The notes under the pieces are model-generated. The model did not search any database. It saw only the letters and a list, made by a program, of their open reading frames with translations, and was not told the DNA's origin. From Gammaproteobacteria bacterium (lineage in GTDB: Bacteria; Pseudomonadota; Gammaproteobacteria; HK1), in contig JAJEAD010000019.1 in the NCBI GenBank assembly GCA_022824305.1, positions 1 through 61,546 of the forward strand: 61,546 bases of DNA, given 5' to 3'. The number at the start of each line of letters is the position of its first letter. The first letter of the stretch is position 1. This document shows, piece after piece, positions 36,412-47,559 of this stretch. The position numbers and the translations under genes are program-made.

Positions 36412-37586
36412 GCGCGCGAGGGGAAGCCCCGGCCGCGCTCGCGCACTTCGTCTCCGACGCGCCCTTCGACCCCTACTCGATCGAGGCGCTGAGTCCCGAG
36501 CAGGAGCGCTACTACGCCGCCTCGCAGTGGCGGATGATGTGGTGGCGCTTCTGCCGCCATCGCCTCGCCCTGTGGTCGGCGCTGCTGCTCGGGGCGCTGT
36601 ACCTGTCCATTGCGGTGAGCGAGCTGCTCGCGCCCTACGACCTTCACTCGCGGCACTCCCACTTCGTTCACGCGCCTCCGCAGGAGGTGCGCCTCTTCCA
36701 CGAGGGGAGCTTCGTCGGTCCCTACGTCCATCCGCTGCGCTACGAGCTCGACATGGACACCTTCAAGCGGGAGTACCACGAGGACACCAGCCGGGTGCAG
36801 CGCGTGCGATTCCTCTGCCGTGGTGACGCCTACGAGTTCTGGGGGCTCTTCGAGGGCGACTTCCACCTGGTGTGTCCGCCGCGCGACGGCACCCTGTTCC
36901 TCCTCGGTACCGACCGCCTGGGACGGGACCTCCTTTCACGGATCATCTACGGCGCCCGGATTTCCCTCACGGTGGGGCTGGTCGGGATTGCGGTGAGCTT
37001 CCTCATCGGGCTCGTCCTCGGAGGGCTGGCGGGCTACTACGGGGGATGGGTGGATGCCACGGTGCAGTGGCTCATCGAGATCATCCGCTCCTTTCCGGAG
37101 CTTCCCCTCTGGATGGCGCTGTCGGCGGCGCTGCCGGTGACCTGGAGCCCGATCGGCGTGTTCTTCGGCATCACCATCATTCTCGGCCTCATCGACTGGA
37201 CCGGACTCGCGCGGGCGGTGCGATCGAAGCTGCTCGCGCTGCGGGAGGAGGACTTCTGCACGGCGGCGATCCTGATGGGCGCGCGGCCGGGACGGGTCAT
37301 CGCGCGCCACCTGCTGCCGAACTTCATGAGCCACCTGATCGCCTCGGCGACGCTCTCCATACCCGCGATGATCCTCGGCGAGACCGCGCTCAGCTTTCTC
37401 GGGCTCGGGCTTCGCCCCCCGGTCACGAGCTGGGGGGTGCTGCTGAGCGAGGCCCAGAACATCAACGCCGTGGCGCTCTATCCCTGGCTCATGCTTCCCG
37501 TGGTGCCGGTGATCGTGGTCGTCCTCGCCTTCAACTTCATGGGGGACGGCCTGCGCGACGCCGCCGATCCCTACAAGACGGGGTAG
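36408..37586 (+). CDS. Peptide-type ABC permease (DppC/OppC-like) with periplasmic insert
   Basis: This 392 aa permease is longer than usual DppC (about 300). The extra length is a soluble segment of about 90 residues between the first helix and the conserved GTDRLGRDLLSRIIYGARIS: it includes HPLRYELDMDTFKREYHEDT and GLFEGDFHLVCPPRDG. The insert should face the periplasm and might contact the binding protein. The coupling loop around LLALREEDFCTAAILMGA is present. A subset of OppC-like proteins in other Proteobacteria carries a similar insert. Confidence 0.92.
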   Translation: MSARGEAPAALAHFVSDAPFDPYSIEALSPEQERYYAASQWRMMWWRFCRHRLALWSALLLGALYLSIAVSELLAPYDLHSRHSHFVHAPPQEVRLFHEGSFVGPYVHPLRYELDMDTFKREYHEDTSRVQRVRFLCRGDAYEFWGLFEGDFHLVCPPRDGTLFLLGTDRLGRDLLSRIIYGARISLTVGLVGIAVSFLIGLVLGGLAGYYGGWVDATVQWLIEIIRSFPELPLWMALSAALPVTWSPIGVFFGITIILGLIDWTGLARAVRSKLLALREEDFCTAAILMGARPGRVIARHLLPNFMSHLIASATLSIPAMILGETALSFLGLGLRPPVTSWGVLLSEAQNINAVALYPWLMLPVVPVIVVVLAFNFMGDGLRDAADPYKTG

Positions 37587-37768
37587 GTCGCCCCCCGCCG
37601 TTCAGCCACGCTCACATGTGCCGCCTGGCCGGTGGGATCCCTCGAATCAAGGGAATGACGGGAGCAGGCGACTCGAACGCACGTACTTACTCGATGTTCA
37701 GTGCGCGACAGCGCGGGCGGGTCCCCTGAGCGTGGCCGGCTCGTCCGAACACCAGCGTGCGGTGGCGC

Positions 37769-37795
37769 TTGCATCATGGACGGCATTCGATGCAA
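37769..37795. promoter_or_regulatory. TTGCAT-N15-ATGCAA dyad before the betaine permease
   Basis: The 294-base gap before the permease gene holds a dyad with arms TTGCAT (37769-37774) and ATGCAA (37790-37795), about 85 bases upstream of the start codon. It could be a regulator site, and the left arm could also act as a -35 box. No matching site was seen elsewhere in the window, so support is weak. Confidence 0.3.
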
Positions 37796-37880
37796 CAATG
37801 CCCCTTGGGGGAAGGCGGACGCCGATCGGCCCGGGCCGGTGGTGCGCCTCGAACCCTGAATCCCGAATCGAGCCTTGACC

Positions 37881-40004
37881 ATGCAGCGCGAGCCCGGAGA
37901 AAACCGGAAGACAGCGTCCTCGTTTCGCCCCTCCGTCGACCTCGCGACCTGGATCGTAGTGGGGGCGGTGGTCGCGATCTGCTTCGCGCTGCGCACGGAC
38001 AAGGAGTATCGCTGGCTCGTGAAGTACCCGAGCGACTGGCAGCTCCCCCTCGCCGACTGGATCAACGCGGGCATGCACTGGTTCATGGCGCTGCCCGGGG
38101 CGCAGCCCTTTTTTCGGGGGATCAGCGCGCTGCTGAGCTATCCGATGGGCTGGATCCAGGACCTGCTCCAGTGGCTGCCCTGGCCGGCGACGATCGCGGC
38201 CATCGTGATTCTGGCCTATGTCGCCCACGGCGTGCGTCTCGCCGTCTTCACGCTGATCGCCCTGCTCTACATGGTGATCATCGGCTACTGGTCGGAGAGC
38301 ATGAACACCCTGGCGCTGGTGTTCATGTCCATTCCCATCGCGGTGTCGGTGGGCCTCGCGGTCGGCATCGCGGCCTTCAAGTCCGAGCGGGTGAACATGG
38401 TGGTGCAGCCCACCCTGGACCTGATGCAGACGGTGCCCACCTTCGCCTACCTCATCCCCATCCTCCTGCTCTTCGGCTTCGGCCCGGTGGTGGGCCTCAT
38501 CGCGAGCGCGATCTACGCCTGCCCCCCGATGGTGCGCAACGTGGTGCTGGGACTGCAGAGGGTGCCGCGGGACATGGTGGAATCGGGGGTGATGTCGGGG
38601 GCGACGAGGCGCCAGCTCCTGTGGTGGGTGCAGGTCCCGGGCGCGCTTCCCACCATCATGATCGGGGTCAATCAGACCGTGATGGCGGCGCTCAGCATGG
38701 TCATCATCGCCGCCCTCATCGGCAGCTCCGCGGACATCGGCTGGGAGGTGGTCAGCACCATGCGCAAGGCCGCCTTCGGCCCGAGCCTGCTCGCCGGAAT
38801 CGTCATCGCGCTCATCGCCATGATCTTCGACCGCATCAGCCGCGGCTTCACCGATCAGCAGCGCCTCCTGCACTCGACCGGGAGCACCGTGTGGGAGCGT
38901 CACCGGGCGCTCGTGGTCGCGCTCGCGGCGATGGCGGGGCTGACGCTGATCGCCTGGTTCGTTCCCCCGCTGCGGGAGTTTCCCGATGCGTGGTCCCCCT
39001 ACCGATGGCTCGCCAAGGAGCTGAACGAAGGCGTCAGCAACATCACCAGGAGCTACCACGAGATCCTGGACGGCATCAAGAACACCTTCCTGTTCTTCTT
39101 CCTGCTGCCGCTCCGGGTCGGCTTCGAGACCGCGGTGCGCCCGCACATCTTCGGCTTCTCGCTCACGCCGGGGGTGATCTCCGGGTACGCGCTGGTGTGC
39201 GTGCTCGCCGCGGCGGGGGCATGGAGGCTGTGGGGATGGCGGGCCTCCGTGATCGTGCTTCTCATGGGCATGTGGCTCTACTTCGGGGTGGAGAAGGTGC
39301 CCTGGCCCGCGCTCATGCTGATCGTCACGGTCATCGCCGTGCAGGTCGGCGGCCTGCGGGTAGGCGCACTGGCCGCGTTCGGGCTGCTCTTCATCGCAAT
39401 TTCCGGAATCTGGCCCTTCGCGATGAAGTCCATCTACCTGTGCGGTGCCGCGGTGCTGACCTCCTTCGTCATCGGCGGGCTGGTCGGGGTGTGGGCGGCC
39501 CACAGCGACCGGCTCTCGGCCTTCGTCCGCCCGATCAACGACACGCTCCAGACCATGCCGCTCTTCGTGCTCCTCATCCCGGTGCTGATGTTCTTCCAGA
39601 TCGGGGAGTTCACCGCCTACCTGGCCATCATCATGTACGCGGTCGTGCCCGCCATTCGCTACACCGAGCACGGGCTGCGCCGCGTGCCGCCCGAGATCAT
39701 CGAGGCCGCGACCTCCGTTGGCTGCACCCGCAGCCAGCTTCTCTGGCAGGTGAAGCTCCCTCTCGCGATCCCCGAGATCATGCTGGGACTCAACCAGACC
39801 ATCATGTTCGGGCTCGCGATGCTCGTGATCGCCGCCCTCGTCGGTACCCGGGGACTGGGCCAGCAGATCTACGTTGCGCTCAACGCCGGGGACACCGGCA
39901 AGGGCATCGTGGCCGGGCTCGGCATCGCGCTGATCGCAATCATCATCGACCGCATCACCCAGGCCTGGAGCGCACGAAAGAAGGCGGCACTCGGCCTCTC
40001 GTGA
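37881..40004 (+). CDS. Betaine/proline-type ABC permease, tandem duplicated (ProW-ProW)
   Basis: This 707 aa inner-membrane protein contains two complete ProW-type permease domains in one chain. The two coupling loops are GLQRVPRDMVESGVMSGATR and GLRRVPPEIIEAATSVGCTR, each followed by (L)LW(W/Q)V and a helix with NQT. The second half ends with ALVGTRGLGQQIYVAL, the usual ProW end. The matching binding protein lies on the opposite strand just downstream, but no ProV-type ATPase is in the window. It should import glycine betaine or a related quaternary amine. ATG 37881 is used; a TTG two codons upstream is possible. Confidence 0.9.
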   Translation: MQREPGENRKTASSFRPSVDLATWIVVGAVVAICFALRTDKEYRWLVKYPSDWQLPLADWINAGMHWFMALPGAQPFFRGISALLSYPMGWIQDLLQWLPWPATIAAIVILAYVAHGVRLAVFTLIALLYMVIIGYWSESMNTLALVFMSIPIAVSVGLAVGIAAFKSERVNMVVQPTLDLMQTVPTFAYLIPILLLFGFGPVVGLIASAIYACPPMVRNVVLGLQRVPRDMVESGVMSGATRRQLLWWVQVPGALPTIMIGVNQTVMAALSMVIIAALIGSSADIGWEVVSTMRKAAFGPSLLAGIVIALIAMIFDRISRGFTDQQRLLHSTGSTVWERHRALVVALAAMAGLTLIAWFVPPLREFPDAWSPYRWLAKELNEGVSNITRSYHEILDGIKNTFLFFFLLPLRVGFETAVRPHIFGFSLTPGVISGYALVCVLAAAGAWRLWGWRASVIVLLMGMWLYFGVEKVPWPALMLIVTVIAVQVGGLRVGALAAFGLLFIAISGIWPFAMKSIYLCGAAVLTSFVIGGLVGVWAAHSDRLSAFVRPINDTLQTMPLFVLLIPVLMFFQIGEFTAYLAIIMYAVVPAIRYTEHGLRRVPPEIIEAATSVGCTRSQLLWQVKLPLAIPEIMLGLNQTIMFGLAMLVIAALVGTRGLGQQIYVALNAGDTGKGIVAGLGIALIAIIIDRITQAWSARKKAALGLS

Positions 40005-40027
40005 AATCCATGCCGTAGAAGCAGGAA

Positions 40028-40056
40028 AGCCGGCGCCCCGGGTCGGGGCGCCGGCT
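40028..40056. terminator. Bidirectional hairpin between convergent genes
   Basis: AGCCGGCGCCCCG and CGGGGCGCCGGCT form a perfect 13 bp stem around GGT. It lies between the stop of the betaine permease (plus) and the stop of the binding protein (minus). There is no T-run, but position and strength fit a shared terminator. Confidence 0.75.
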
Positions 40057-40098
40057 GCGTGTTCCCCGCGCAACGGTGTCCGCGGTCCGAGCCCGGAC

Positions 40099-41022
40099 TT
40101 ACATCATCGCCTTGTCGACCATGGGCTGCCAGTAGTCCTGGTTCGCCTCGACCCACTCCAGCGTCGCCTTCACCGCATCGTCACCGTCGCGGTCGATGCG
40201 GCCCATGAGGAACTCCTGCACCTTGTTGTCGAGCTGGTAGCTGGTGATGAACTTGTAGGCGACCGGCCACTTGTCCTTCATGCCCGGCCATCCGCTCTTG
40301 AAGACCCGCGGCTTCTGCATGCTGCCCTTGTTCACGAGGTCCTCGGGCATGTCGACCCATCCGTACTCGTGCTCGAAGAGCAGCCAGTGGGGCGCCCAGA
40401 ACATCATGACCAGAGCGGAATCCTTGTCCACTGCCGCCTTGAATTCCGCTACGAGCGCACCCTCGCTCCCGGCGGGAATCGCCTGGAAGGGCAGACCCTC
40501 CGATGCGATGAGCTGGGTGGCCCGGTCGCTCCAGTCGGCCGGGTACTCGATGAATCGGCCGTCGGGAAAGGTCTCGGCGGTGGAGAATACCTCTGCGCAG
40601 CCGACAAAGGCTTCCCAGTCGGGGAGACCCGGGCAGAGCTCTTCGACGTGCTTGGGGTACAGCCAACCCTCGCGCGCGTCGAGACCGAGCGTGCCCATGT
40701 CCTCGACCTCGCCGCTCTCGAGCTGACTCGGCCACCACTCGCCCATGTTGTTGTCCCAGAGCTCGAGCCCGAGGGTGATGTTGCCGTCCGCCACCGCGGT
40801 CCCCATCGGGAGCACCGCCGCCGTCTTGTACTCGACGTTGTAGCCCATCTTCTCGAGGATGTGGCCGGCGACGTAGGATGAAATGTGCTGTCCCGTCCAT
40901 TCGTTGATGCCGATGATGATGGGGTCCTCGGACTCGGGCACGTCGGCCTGAATGGTTCCTGCCGTCGCCATTGCGATGCCGCCGAGCGCGGCGACGAGCC
41001 ATGTGCGCAGTCGCTTGTTCAT
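40099..41022 (-). CDS. Glycine-betaine-type ABC substrate-binding protein
   Basis: This 307 aa periplasmic protein belongs to the OpuAC/ProX family. It has a signal peptide (LRTWLVAALGGIAMATAGTIQA) and IIIGINEWTGQHISSYVAGH at the mature start. Several tryptophans (WTGQH, LELWDNNMGEWWPSQ, FWAPHWLLFEHEYGW) could form the aromatic box for a quaternary ammonium group. GGAGGA is well placed before the ATG. It sits convergent to the double permease, so the two are separate transcripts. A role in choline, carnitine or betaine uptake is likely; the exact ligand is not visible. Confidence 0.9.
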   Translation of the reverse strand: MNKRLRTWLVAALGGIAMATAGTIQADVPESEDPIIIGINEWTGQHISSYVAGHILEKMGYNVEYKTAAVLPMGTAVADGNITLGLELWDNNMGEWWPSQLESGEVEDMGTLGLDAREGWLYPKHVEELCPGLPDWEAFVGCAEVFSTAETFPDGRFIEYPADWSDRATQLIASEGLPFQAIPAGSEGALVAEFKAAVDKDSALVMMFWAPHWLLFEHEYGWVDMPEDLVNKGSMQKPRVFKSGWPGMKDKWPVAYKFITSYQLDNKVQEFLMGRIDRDGDDAVKATLEWVEANQDYWQPMVDKAMM

Positions 41023-41521
41023 AGAGTTTTTCCTCCGATTCGTGTATCCGGGTTGATTATCAGGGCACCCCGAAGCCCCGGCGCTCCCGGGTGCCGATGT
41101 CGGAGCGGCATACTACTACGGTGCGCCTGGACCAATCATGCCGTGCGGCAACCGGTGGACAACGCTCGGTCTCGCCGGTGCTCGTCGCCCTCGAGGGAGC
41201 GCCCGGGGGGCAACGACGGTATCCGCCTCCCGCTAAGGGACTCTCGGGACCGGTTTCGCGCGACCGGCCTTCTCACCGGAACACGGCCTCCGGCGAGACC
41301 ACCGAAGCGCACGCCTTCTCGAACGCGCTTCGCTGCGCCTTAGCCGCAGTGTTTCCCCGATTCGCGTCCGCAGCAGGAAATCGGGGAGACATTGGGGCCA
41401 GGGCTGCGTGCGCGGTCCTGCCGGCGCCTTTCCGGCTGGAGTCACTTCCGGCCGCGCGCTGCCGCCCGGCAGCGAGAATCCCGATGCGCCGAAGGGCGTC
41501 GGGGGCAATGGTGCCGGGCCC
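41023..41521. other. 499-base intergenic region with repeat
   Basis: This region lies upstream of the binding-protein gene and downstream of trpC, both on the minus strand. It must hold the promoter of the binding protein; on the minus strand GATAAT lies about 30 bases before that gene's ribosome site region, but no good -35 box is seen. It also holds repeat copy C. No open frame here looks like a gene. Confidence 0.5.
41359..41398 (+). repeat. Dispersed intergenic repeat, copy C (core)
   Basis: The core CGTCCGCAGCAGGAAATCGG followed by GGAGACATTGGGGC matches the right half of copies A and B; against B about 30 of 37 aligned bases agree. The left half is not recognisable. It sits between trpC and the binding-protein gene. 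Confidence 0.55.
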
Positions 41522-42334
41522 TCAGTCTCGCGCGCTGACGGAAGAAGGCGCGAAGAGCCTCGCGAGCGCGGCGCCCGGGTCCGGAGCCCGCATGAACGCC
41601 TCCCCGACGAGAAAGGCGCGCACTCCGTGGCGTCGCATCAGATCGACGTCCGCCACATTGTGGATGCCGCTCTCGGTCACCAGGAGCGCGCCGGTCGGAA
41701 CGCGATCGAGGAGCGAGATCGTGGTGTCGAGACGGGTCTCGAAGGTGCGCAGGTTCCGGTTGTTCACGCCGAGGACGAGGCCGTCGAGGGGAGGCACGCG
41801 CGCGAGCTCGGAGGCGTCGTGCACCTCGACCAGCACGTCCATGCCGAGGTCGAGGGAGAGCGCCGCGAGCTCATGCATCGAGCCCGCTTCGAGCGCGGCC
41901 GCGATGAGCAGCACGCAGTCCGCCCCGAGCGCGCGCGATTCGTGGACCTGCCAGGGGTCGATGATGAACTCCTTGCGCAGCACCGGCAGCCGGCAGGCGT
42001 CCTTCACGAGTGCGATGTACTCGTCCGCGCCGCGGAAGAAGTCCCGATCGGTGAGCACCGAGAGCGCGGCGGCGCCGCCCTGCTCGTAGCTCGAGGCGAT
42101 TCCGGCCGGCTCGAAGTCTTCCCGCAGCAGGCCCTTGCTCGGCGAAGCGCGCTTTATCTCCGCGATGACCGCATCTCCCCCGGCCTCTGTCCGGGCCCGC
42201 AATGCCCCGGCGAAGGGGCGGGGCGGCGGCGCCTCGCTCGCCTGCGCCGAAATCGCGGCCGCCGGGACTCGTGCCTTCTTCTCCGCGATCTCCTCGCGCT
42301 TGCGCTCGAGGATCTTCTGCAGGATGTCCGGCAT
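41522..42334 (-). CDS. trpC: Indole-3-glycerol-phosphate synthase
   Basis: This enzyme closes the indole ring in tryptophan synthesis. The 270 aa protein begins [20 protein letters not shown], and carries [11 protein letters not shown] (catalytic lysine), [31 protein letters not shown] and VTESGI. All catalytic positions appear intact. It follows trpD by 77 bases on the same strand. trpG or trpE, which often precede trpD, are not here; the gene upstream reads the other way. Confidence 0.97.
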   Translation of the reverse strand: MPDILQKILERKREEIAEKKARVPAAAISAQASEAPPPRPFAGALRARTEAGGDAVIAEIKRASPSKGLLREDFEPAGIASSYEQGGAAALSVLTDRDFFRGADEYIALVKDACRLPVLRKEFIIDPWQVHESRALGADCVLLIAAALEAGSMHELAALSLDLGMDVLVEVHDASELARVPPLDGLVLGVNNRNLRTFETRLDTTISLLDRVPTGALLVTESGIHNVADVDLMRRHGVRAFLVGEAFMRAPDPGAALARLFAPSSVSARD

Positions 42335-42411
42335 GCGGCCGGCCCGTTCCCCGCGCTGCTCCCGTCCGGCCGGCATGGGTAGGCCTCTCTCCTCCACGAG
42401 GCGCCGGCTCC

Positions 42412-43443
42412 TCAGGCGCGAGCCTCCGCGAAGCCACGGGTCTTCGCCACGAGAGCGTCGAGACGCTCCCGGGCCGAGCCGTCCTTCGTCGCCCGGCTCG
42501 CGGCTTCCACGCCCTCCGGGAGGCTGTCGACCACGCCCGCCGCGTAGATCGCGGCGCCCGCGTTGAGGCACACGATGTCGCGCGCGGGACCTTCGCATCC
42601 CGAAAGCACTTGCTCGACGAGGGTGAAGCTCTCGGCCGTGGAGCTCACGGTGATCCTGGACAGGTCCGCTCGGGGAAGCCCGAATTCCTCGGGCGCCACG
42701 CTGCGGGTGGTGATCACGCCGTCCTTCAGCTCCGCCATCCGCGTGGGGGCCGCGATGCTCATCTCGTCCAGTCCGTCCTCGGAGTGCACCACGAGCACGT
42801 GCTCGCTGCCGAGGCGTTGAAGCACCTCCGCGACCGGCCGCACCCACTCCGGCGCGAACACCCCCACGAGCTGATTGGGCGCTCCCGCGGGGTTGGTGAG
42901 GGGTCCCAGGAGGTTGAAGACGGTGCGCACCGCCATCTCCCGGCGGGGTCCGATCGCGTGTCGCATGGCCGAGTGGTGCCGCGGCGCGAACATGAAACCG
43001 ATGCCGACCTCCTCGATGCACTGCGCGACCTCGGCCGGCGAGAGGTCGAGGTTGACGCCCGCCGCCTCCAGCAGGTCCGCCGCTCCCGAAGCGCTGGAGA
43101 CCGATCGGTTGCCGTGCTTGGCCACCCTGGCGCCGGCGCCGGAGGCGACGAGGGCGGAGGCGGTCGAGATGTTGAAGGTGTGCACCGCGTCGCCCCCGGT
43201 GCCCACGACGTCGACCAGTCCGCGGAAGTCCACTTCCACCTTCGCGGAAAGGTCGCGCATCACCTCCGCCGCCGCCGCGATCTCACCGACCGTCTCTCCC
43301 TTCATCCGCAGGCCGATGAGGAAGCCTCCGATCTGGGCCTCGGTGGCCTCTCCGGTCATGATGATGCGCATGACCGCGCTCATCTCTTCCGGCGCGAGGT
43401 CGCGCCCCTCGGTCACCGCGCGAATCGCGCCCTTCATGTCCAT
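42412..43443 (-). CDS. trpD: Anthranilate phosphoribosyltransferase
   Basis: This enzyme joins anthranilate with phosphoribosyl pyrophosphate in tryptophan synthesis. The 343 aa protein has the signature [19 protein letters not shown], the anthranilate-site region KHGNRSVSS, and [23 protein letters not shown] 43443 (MDMKG) is chosen because GGGGAGG lies six bases upstream. It is the first gene of the trpD-trpC pair and is divergent from tmpA. No leader peptide with repeated Trp codons was seen upstream. Confidence 0.97.
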   Translation of the reverse strand: MDMKGAIRAVTEGRDLAPEEMSAVMRIIMTGEATEAQIGGFLIGLRMKGETVGEIAAAAEVMRDLSAKVEVDFRGLVDVVGTGGDAVHTFNISTASALVASGAGARVAKHGNRSVSSASGAADLLEAAGVNLDLSPAEVAQCIEEVGIGFMFAPRHHSAMRHAIGPRREMAVRTVFNLLGPLTNPAGAPNQLVGVFAPEWVRPVAEVLQRLGSEHVLVVHSEDGLDEMSIAAPTRMAELKDGVITTRSVAPEEFGLPRADLSRITVSSTAESFTLVEQVLSGCEGPARDIVCLNAGAAIYAAGVVDSLPEGVEAASRATKDGSARERLDALVAKTRGFAEARA

Positions 43444-45511
<2,068 letters not shown>

Positions 45512-45750
45512 GTCCTCGGGAAATCGCCTCCGAGGGCGGCGATTGAGACGGGTCGCGGCAACGGGGTGCGGCTGAGGCGGGCAGCTGAGAGCCCGGCCTC
45601 GGAACGGCGACATCCGGCGGGCGGGGTGCTGCGCATCGACGCGCTTCGCCCGACGCGGCGCCGCCCGCGGCCCGCGTCAACCGGATACGTGATGCAGATC
45701 GGGCACTCGCTCCGCCACCCGCAGAGGGAAGGCAGAGCGGAGACGCGATC

Positions 45751-46944
45751 TTGAAATCCGGCAATCACTGGACCGGGATCGCGTTCGGCGTCGGGCTCGC
45801 CTGCTTCGCCGCCTACCAGCAGTTCAAGCTGCCGGTGGCGCTGCCGGTGCTGCTGGAGCGATATGGCTACGACCGCATTCTCGCCGGCGCCTGCATGTCG
45901 GTGTACGCGCTCGCGGGCCTGCTCCTCTCGGTCTACGCGGGACGCCTCCTCGAGCGCCGGGGGGCGGTGCCGCCGGTGTGCGCGGCGATGGCGTTCATGC
46001 TCGTCGGCAGCCTTCTGCCCCTGGTCGCACCCTCCCACGGCTGGCTCATGCTGCTGGGGCGCGGACTGGAGGGAATCGCGTTTGCGGTGCTTGCGGTGTG
46101 CGGGCCGGTCGTCGCCAACGCGAGCGCGACGCCGCGCCAGCTTCCCATCGTGATCGGCCTCACCGCGATGTGGATACCGGTCGGGCAGTTGAGCGCCACC
46201 GCTCTCGCGCCGCTCGCGCTCGCAACGCACGGATGGACCCTGCTGTGGTGGGCGGGCGCCGCGGGTTGCGTCGCCTTCACGGCCTGGGCGCTGCGCATTC
46301 GTGGCGTGCCCGCCCTCGCGCCGGCCTCCGCGGGGCGCGCGCCCGGGGAGTCGGCGCTCCGTGCGGACGAGCGCCGGGCGCTCGGTATCGCCGCGCTGAT
46401 CTTCGGCATCTGGTCGGGTCAGTACTTCGCCTTCATGACCTGGATGCCGCAGTTCCTGGTAGAGGTGCACCGCCTCGGCGTGTCGAGCGCGCTCACCGGC
46501 TACGTGGTTCCGGTGGTCCTGGTCATGGTCTTCAACCTCGCCACGGGTGCGGCGTTGCGCGCCGGCGTACCGCTCGGGACCCTGATGGCGGCGGGAGTCG
46601 CCGCGCAGGCGGCGGCGTGGTGGTGCCTTCCGATCGCGGGCGCGGGGTGGCTGGGCCTGACGGTGCTGGTCGTCTACGGCATCAGCGCCGGAATCGTGCC
46701 CGCTTGTCTCTTCGGCACTCCTCGCGCGGTAACCGGGGCGTCGGGCCGCACCGCCGCCGCATTCGGGTTCATCATGACCGGACGGAATCTGGGCGTGCTC
46801 ATCGGCCCGGTACTGCTCGCGCAGATCGTGAAGAGCACCGGGGCATGGGACGGTACCTGGCCGGTCTTCGGTGCGCTCACTACCGTCGCCTTCGTGCTGG
46901 CGGTGATGCTTGCCCGGCGGCTGCGCCGCATCGAGAGCGGGTGA
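45751..46944 (+). CDS. MFS transporter next to tmpAB
   Basis: This 397 aa membrane protein has about twelve hydrophobic segments in two halves and the loop YAGRLLERRGAVPPVC after helix 2, a relaxed form of the MFS loop motif. It belongs to the broad CynX/NarK-like group of MFS carriers. It lies 239 bases after tmpB in the same direction and may carry the phosphonate or its product, but distance and a separate start region mean this is only suggested. Start TTG 45751 has GGAG eight bases upstream. Confidence 0.85.
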   Translation: MKSGNHWTGIAFGVGLACFAAYQQFKLPVALPVLLERYGYDRILAGACMSVYALAGLLLSVYAGRLLERRGAVPPVCAAMAFMLVGSLLPLVAPSHGWLMLLGRGLEGIAFAVLAVCGPVVANASATPRQLPIVIGLTAMWIPVGQLSATALAPLALATHGWTLLWWAGAAGCVAFTAWALRIRGVPALAPASAGRAPGESALRADERRALGIAALIFGIWSGQYFAFMTWMPQFLVEVHRLGVSSALTGYVVPVVLVMVFNLATGAALRAGVPLGTLMAAGVAAQAAAWWCLPIAGAGWLGLTVLVVYGISAGIVPACLFGTPRAVTGASGRTAAAFGFIMTGRNLGVLIGPVLLAQIVKSTGAWDGTWPVFGALTTVAFVLAVMLARRLRRIESG

Positions 46945-46961
46945 GCCTCGGGCAGCCTCCC

Positions 46962-47471
46962 TCAATCGAGGTCGCGAGGCCGCACGAGGGAGACGCAACG
47001 CGCCGCGCCGCGCGGGAGAGCGGTCCAGGTATCCGGCATCTCGAGGTGCGCGAGGGCCGCGGTCGGCATGAGGTTGACGGCGTCCCACTCGGCCAGGGTG
47101 GCTCCGGCGAGGTGGCGTACCAGCTCGTCGAATCCCGGGTTGTGTCCGACGATCATCACGCGCGCCATGTGCTCCGGCACGAGCGAGAGCACTTCCAGCA
47201 GGGTGTCGAGCTCGGCTTCGTAGATGGCCGACTCCAATTCGATGCGGGGGGCGTCCATTCCCGCAAAGCGGCACACGCGTTCCGCGCTCTGCCGGGCCCG
47301 CGCCGCCGGCGAGCTGACCACGAGGTCCGGCAGCAGCCCCTGCTCGCGCAGGAGGCGGCCGATGCGCTTGGTCGCCCGGCGCCCGCGCGGCGCGAGGGGG
47401 CGCTCGAAGTCCGGCACGCCGGGCGTCCAGTCGGACTTGCCGTGCCGCAGCACCAGGAGTTCTCGGGACAT
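46962..47471 (-). CDS. sixA: SixA-type phosphohistidine phosphatase
   Basis: This 169 aa protein starts LLVLRHGKSDW, the RHG catalytic motif of the SixA branch, and has VSSPAARARQSAE and VMIVGHNPGFDELVRHLAG, which provides the second histidine. SixA removes phosphate from histidine phosphotransfer domains. It is divergent from ppx, an arrangement common in Proteobacteria. The stop lies 17 bases from the convergent MFS gene. Confidence 0.9.
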   Translation of the reverse strand: MSRELLVLRHGKSDWTPGVPDFERPLAPRGRRATKRIGRLLREQGLLPDLVVSSPAARARQSAERVCRFAGMDAPRIELESAIYEAELDTLLEVLSLVPEHMARVMIVGHNPGFDELVRHLAGATLAEWDAVNLMPTAALAHLEMPDTWTALPRGAARCVSLVRPRDLD

Positions 47472-47559
47472 GGATCCGGTCTCGGGCGGCGTGGGAACCC
47501 GCCTCAGGTCTACATAGAATAGCGCGCCGTGTGCGAGCGACTCCGAATTCCGCGGACCG

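Noticed and set aside
37698..40073. Long minus-strand open frame opposite the betaine permease
   Set aside because: It is His/Asp/Glu/Arg-rich and repetitive as expected from the antisense of a membrane protein gene; the plus strand has obvious permease helices.
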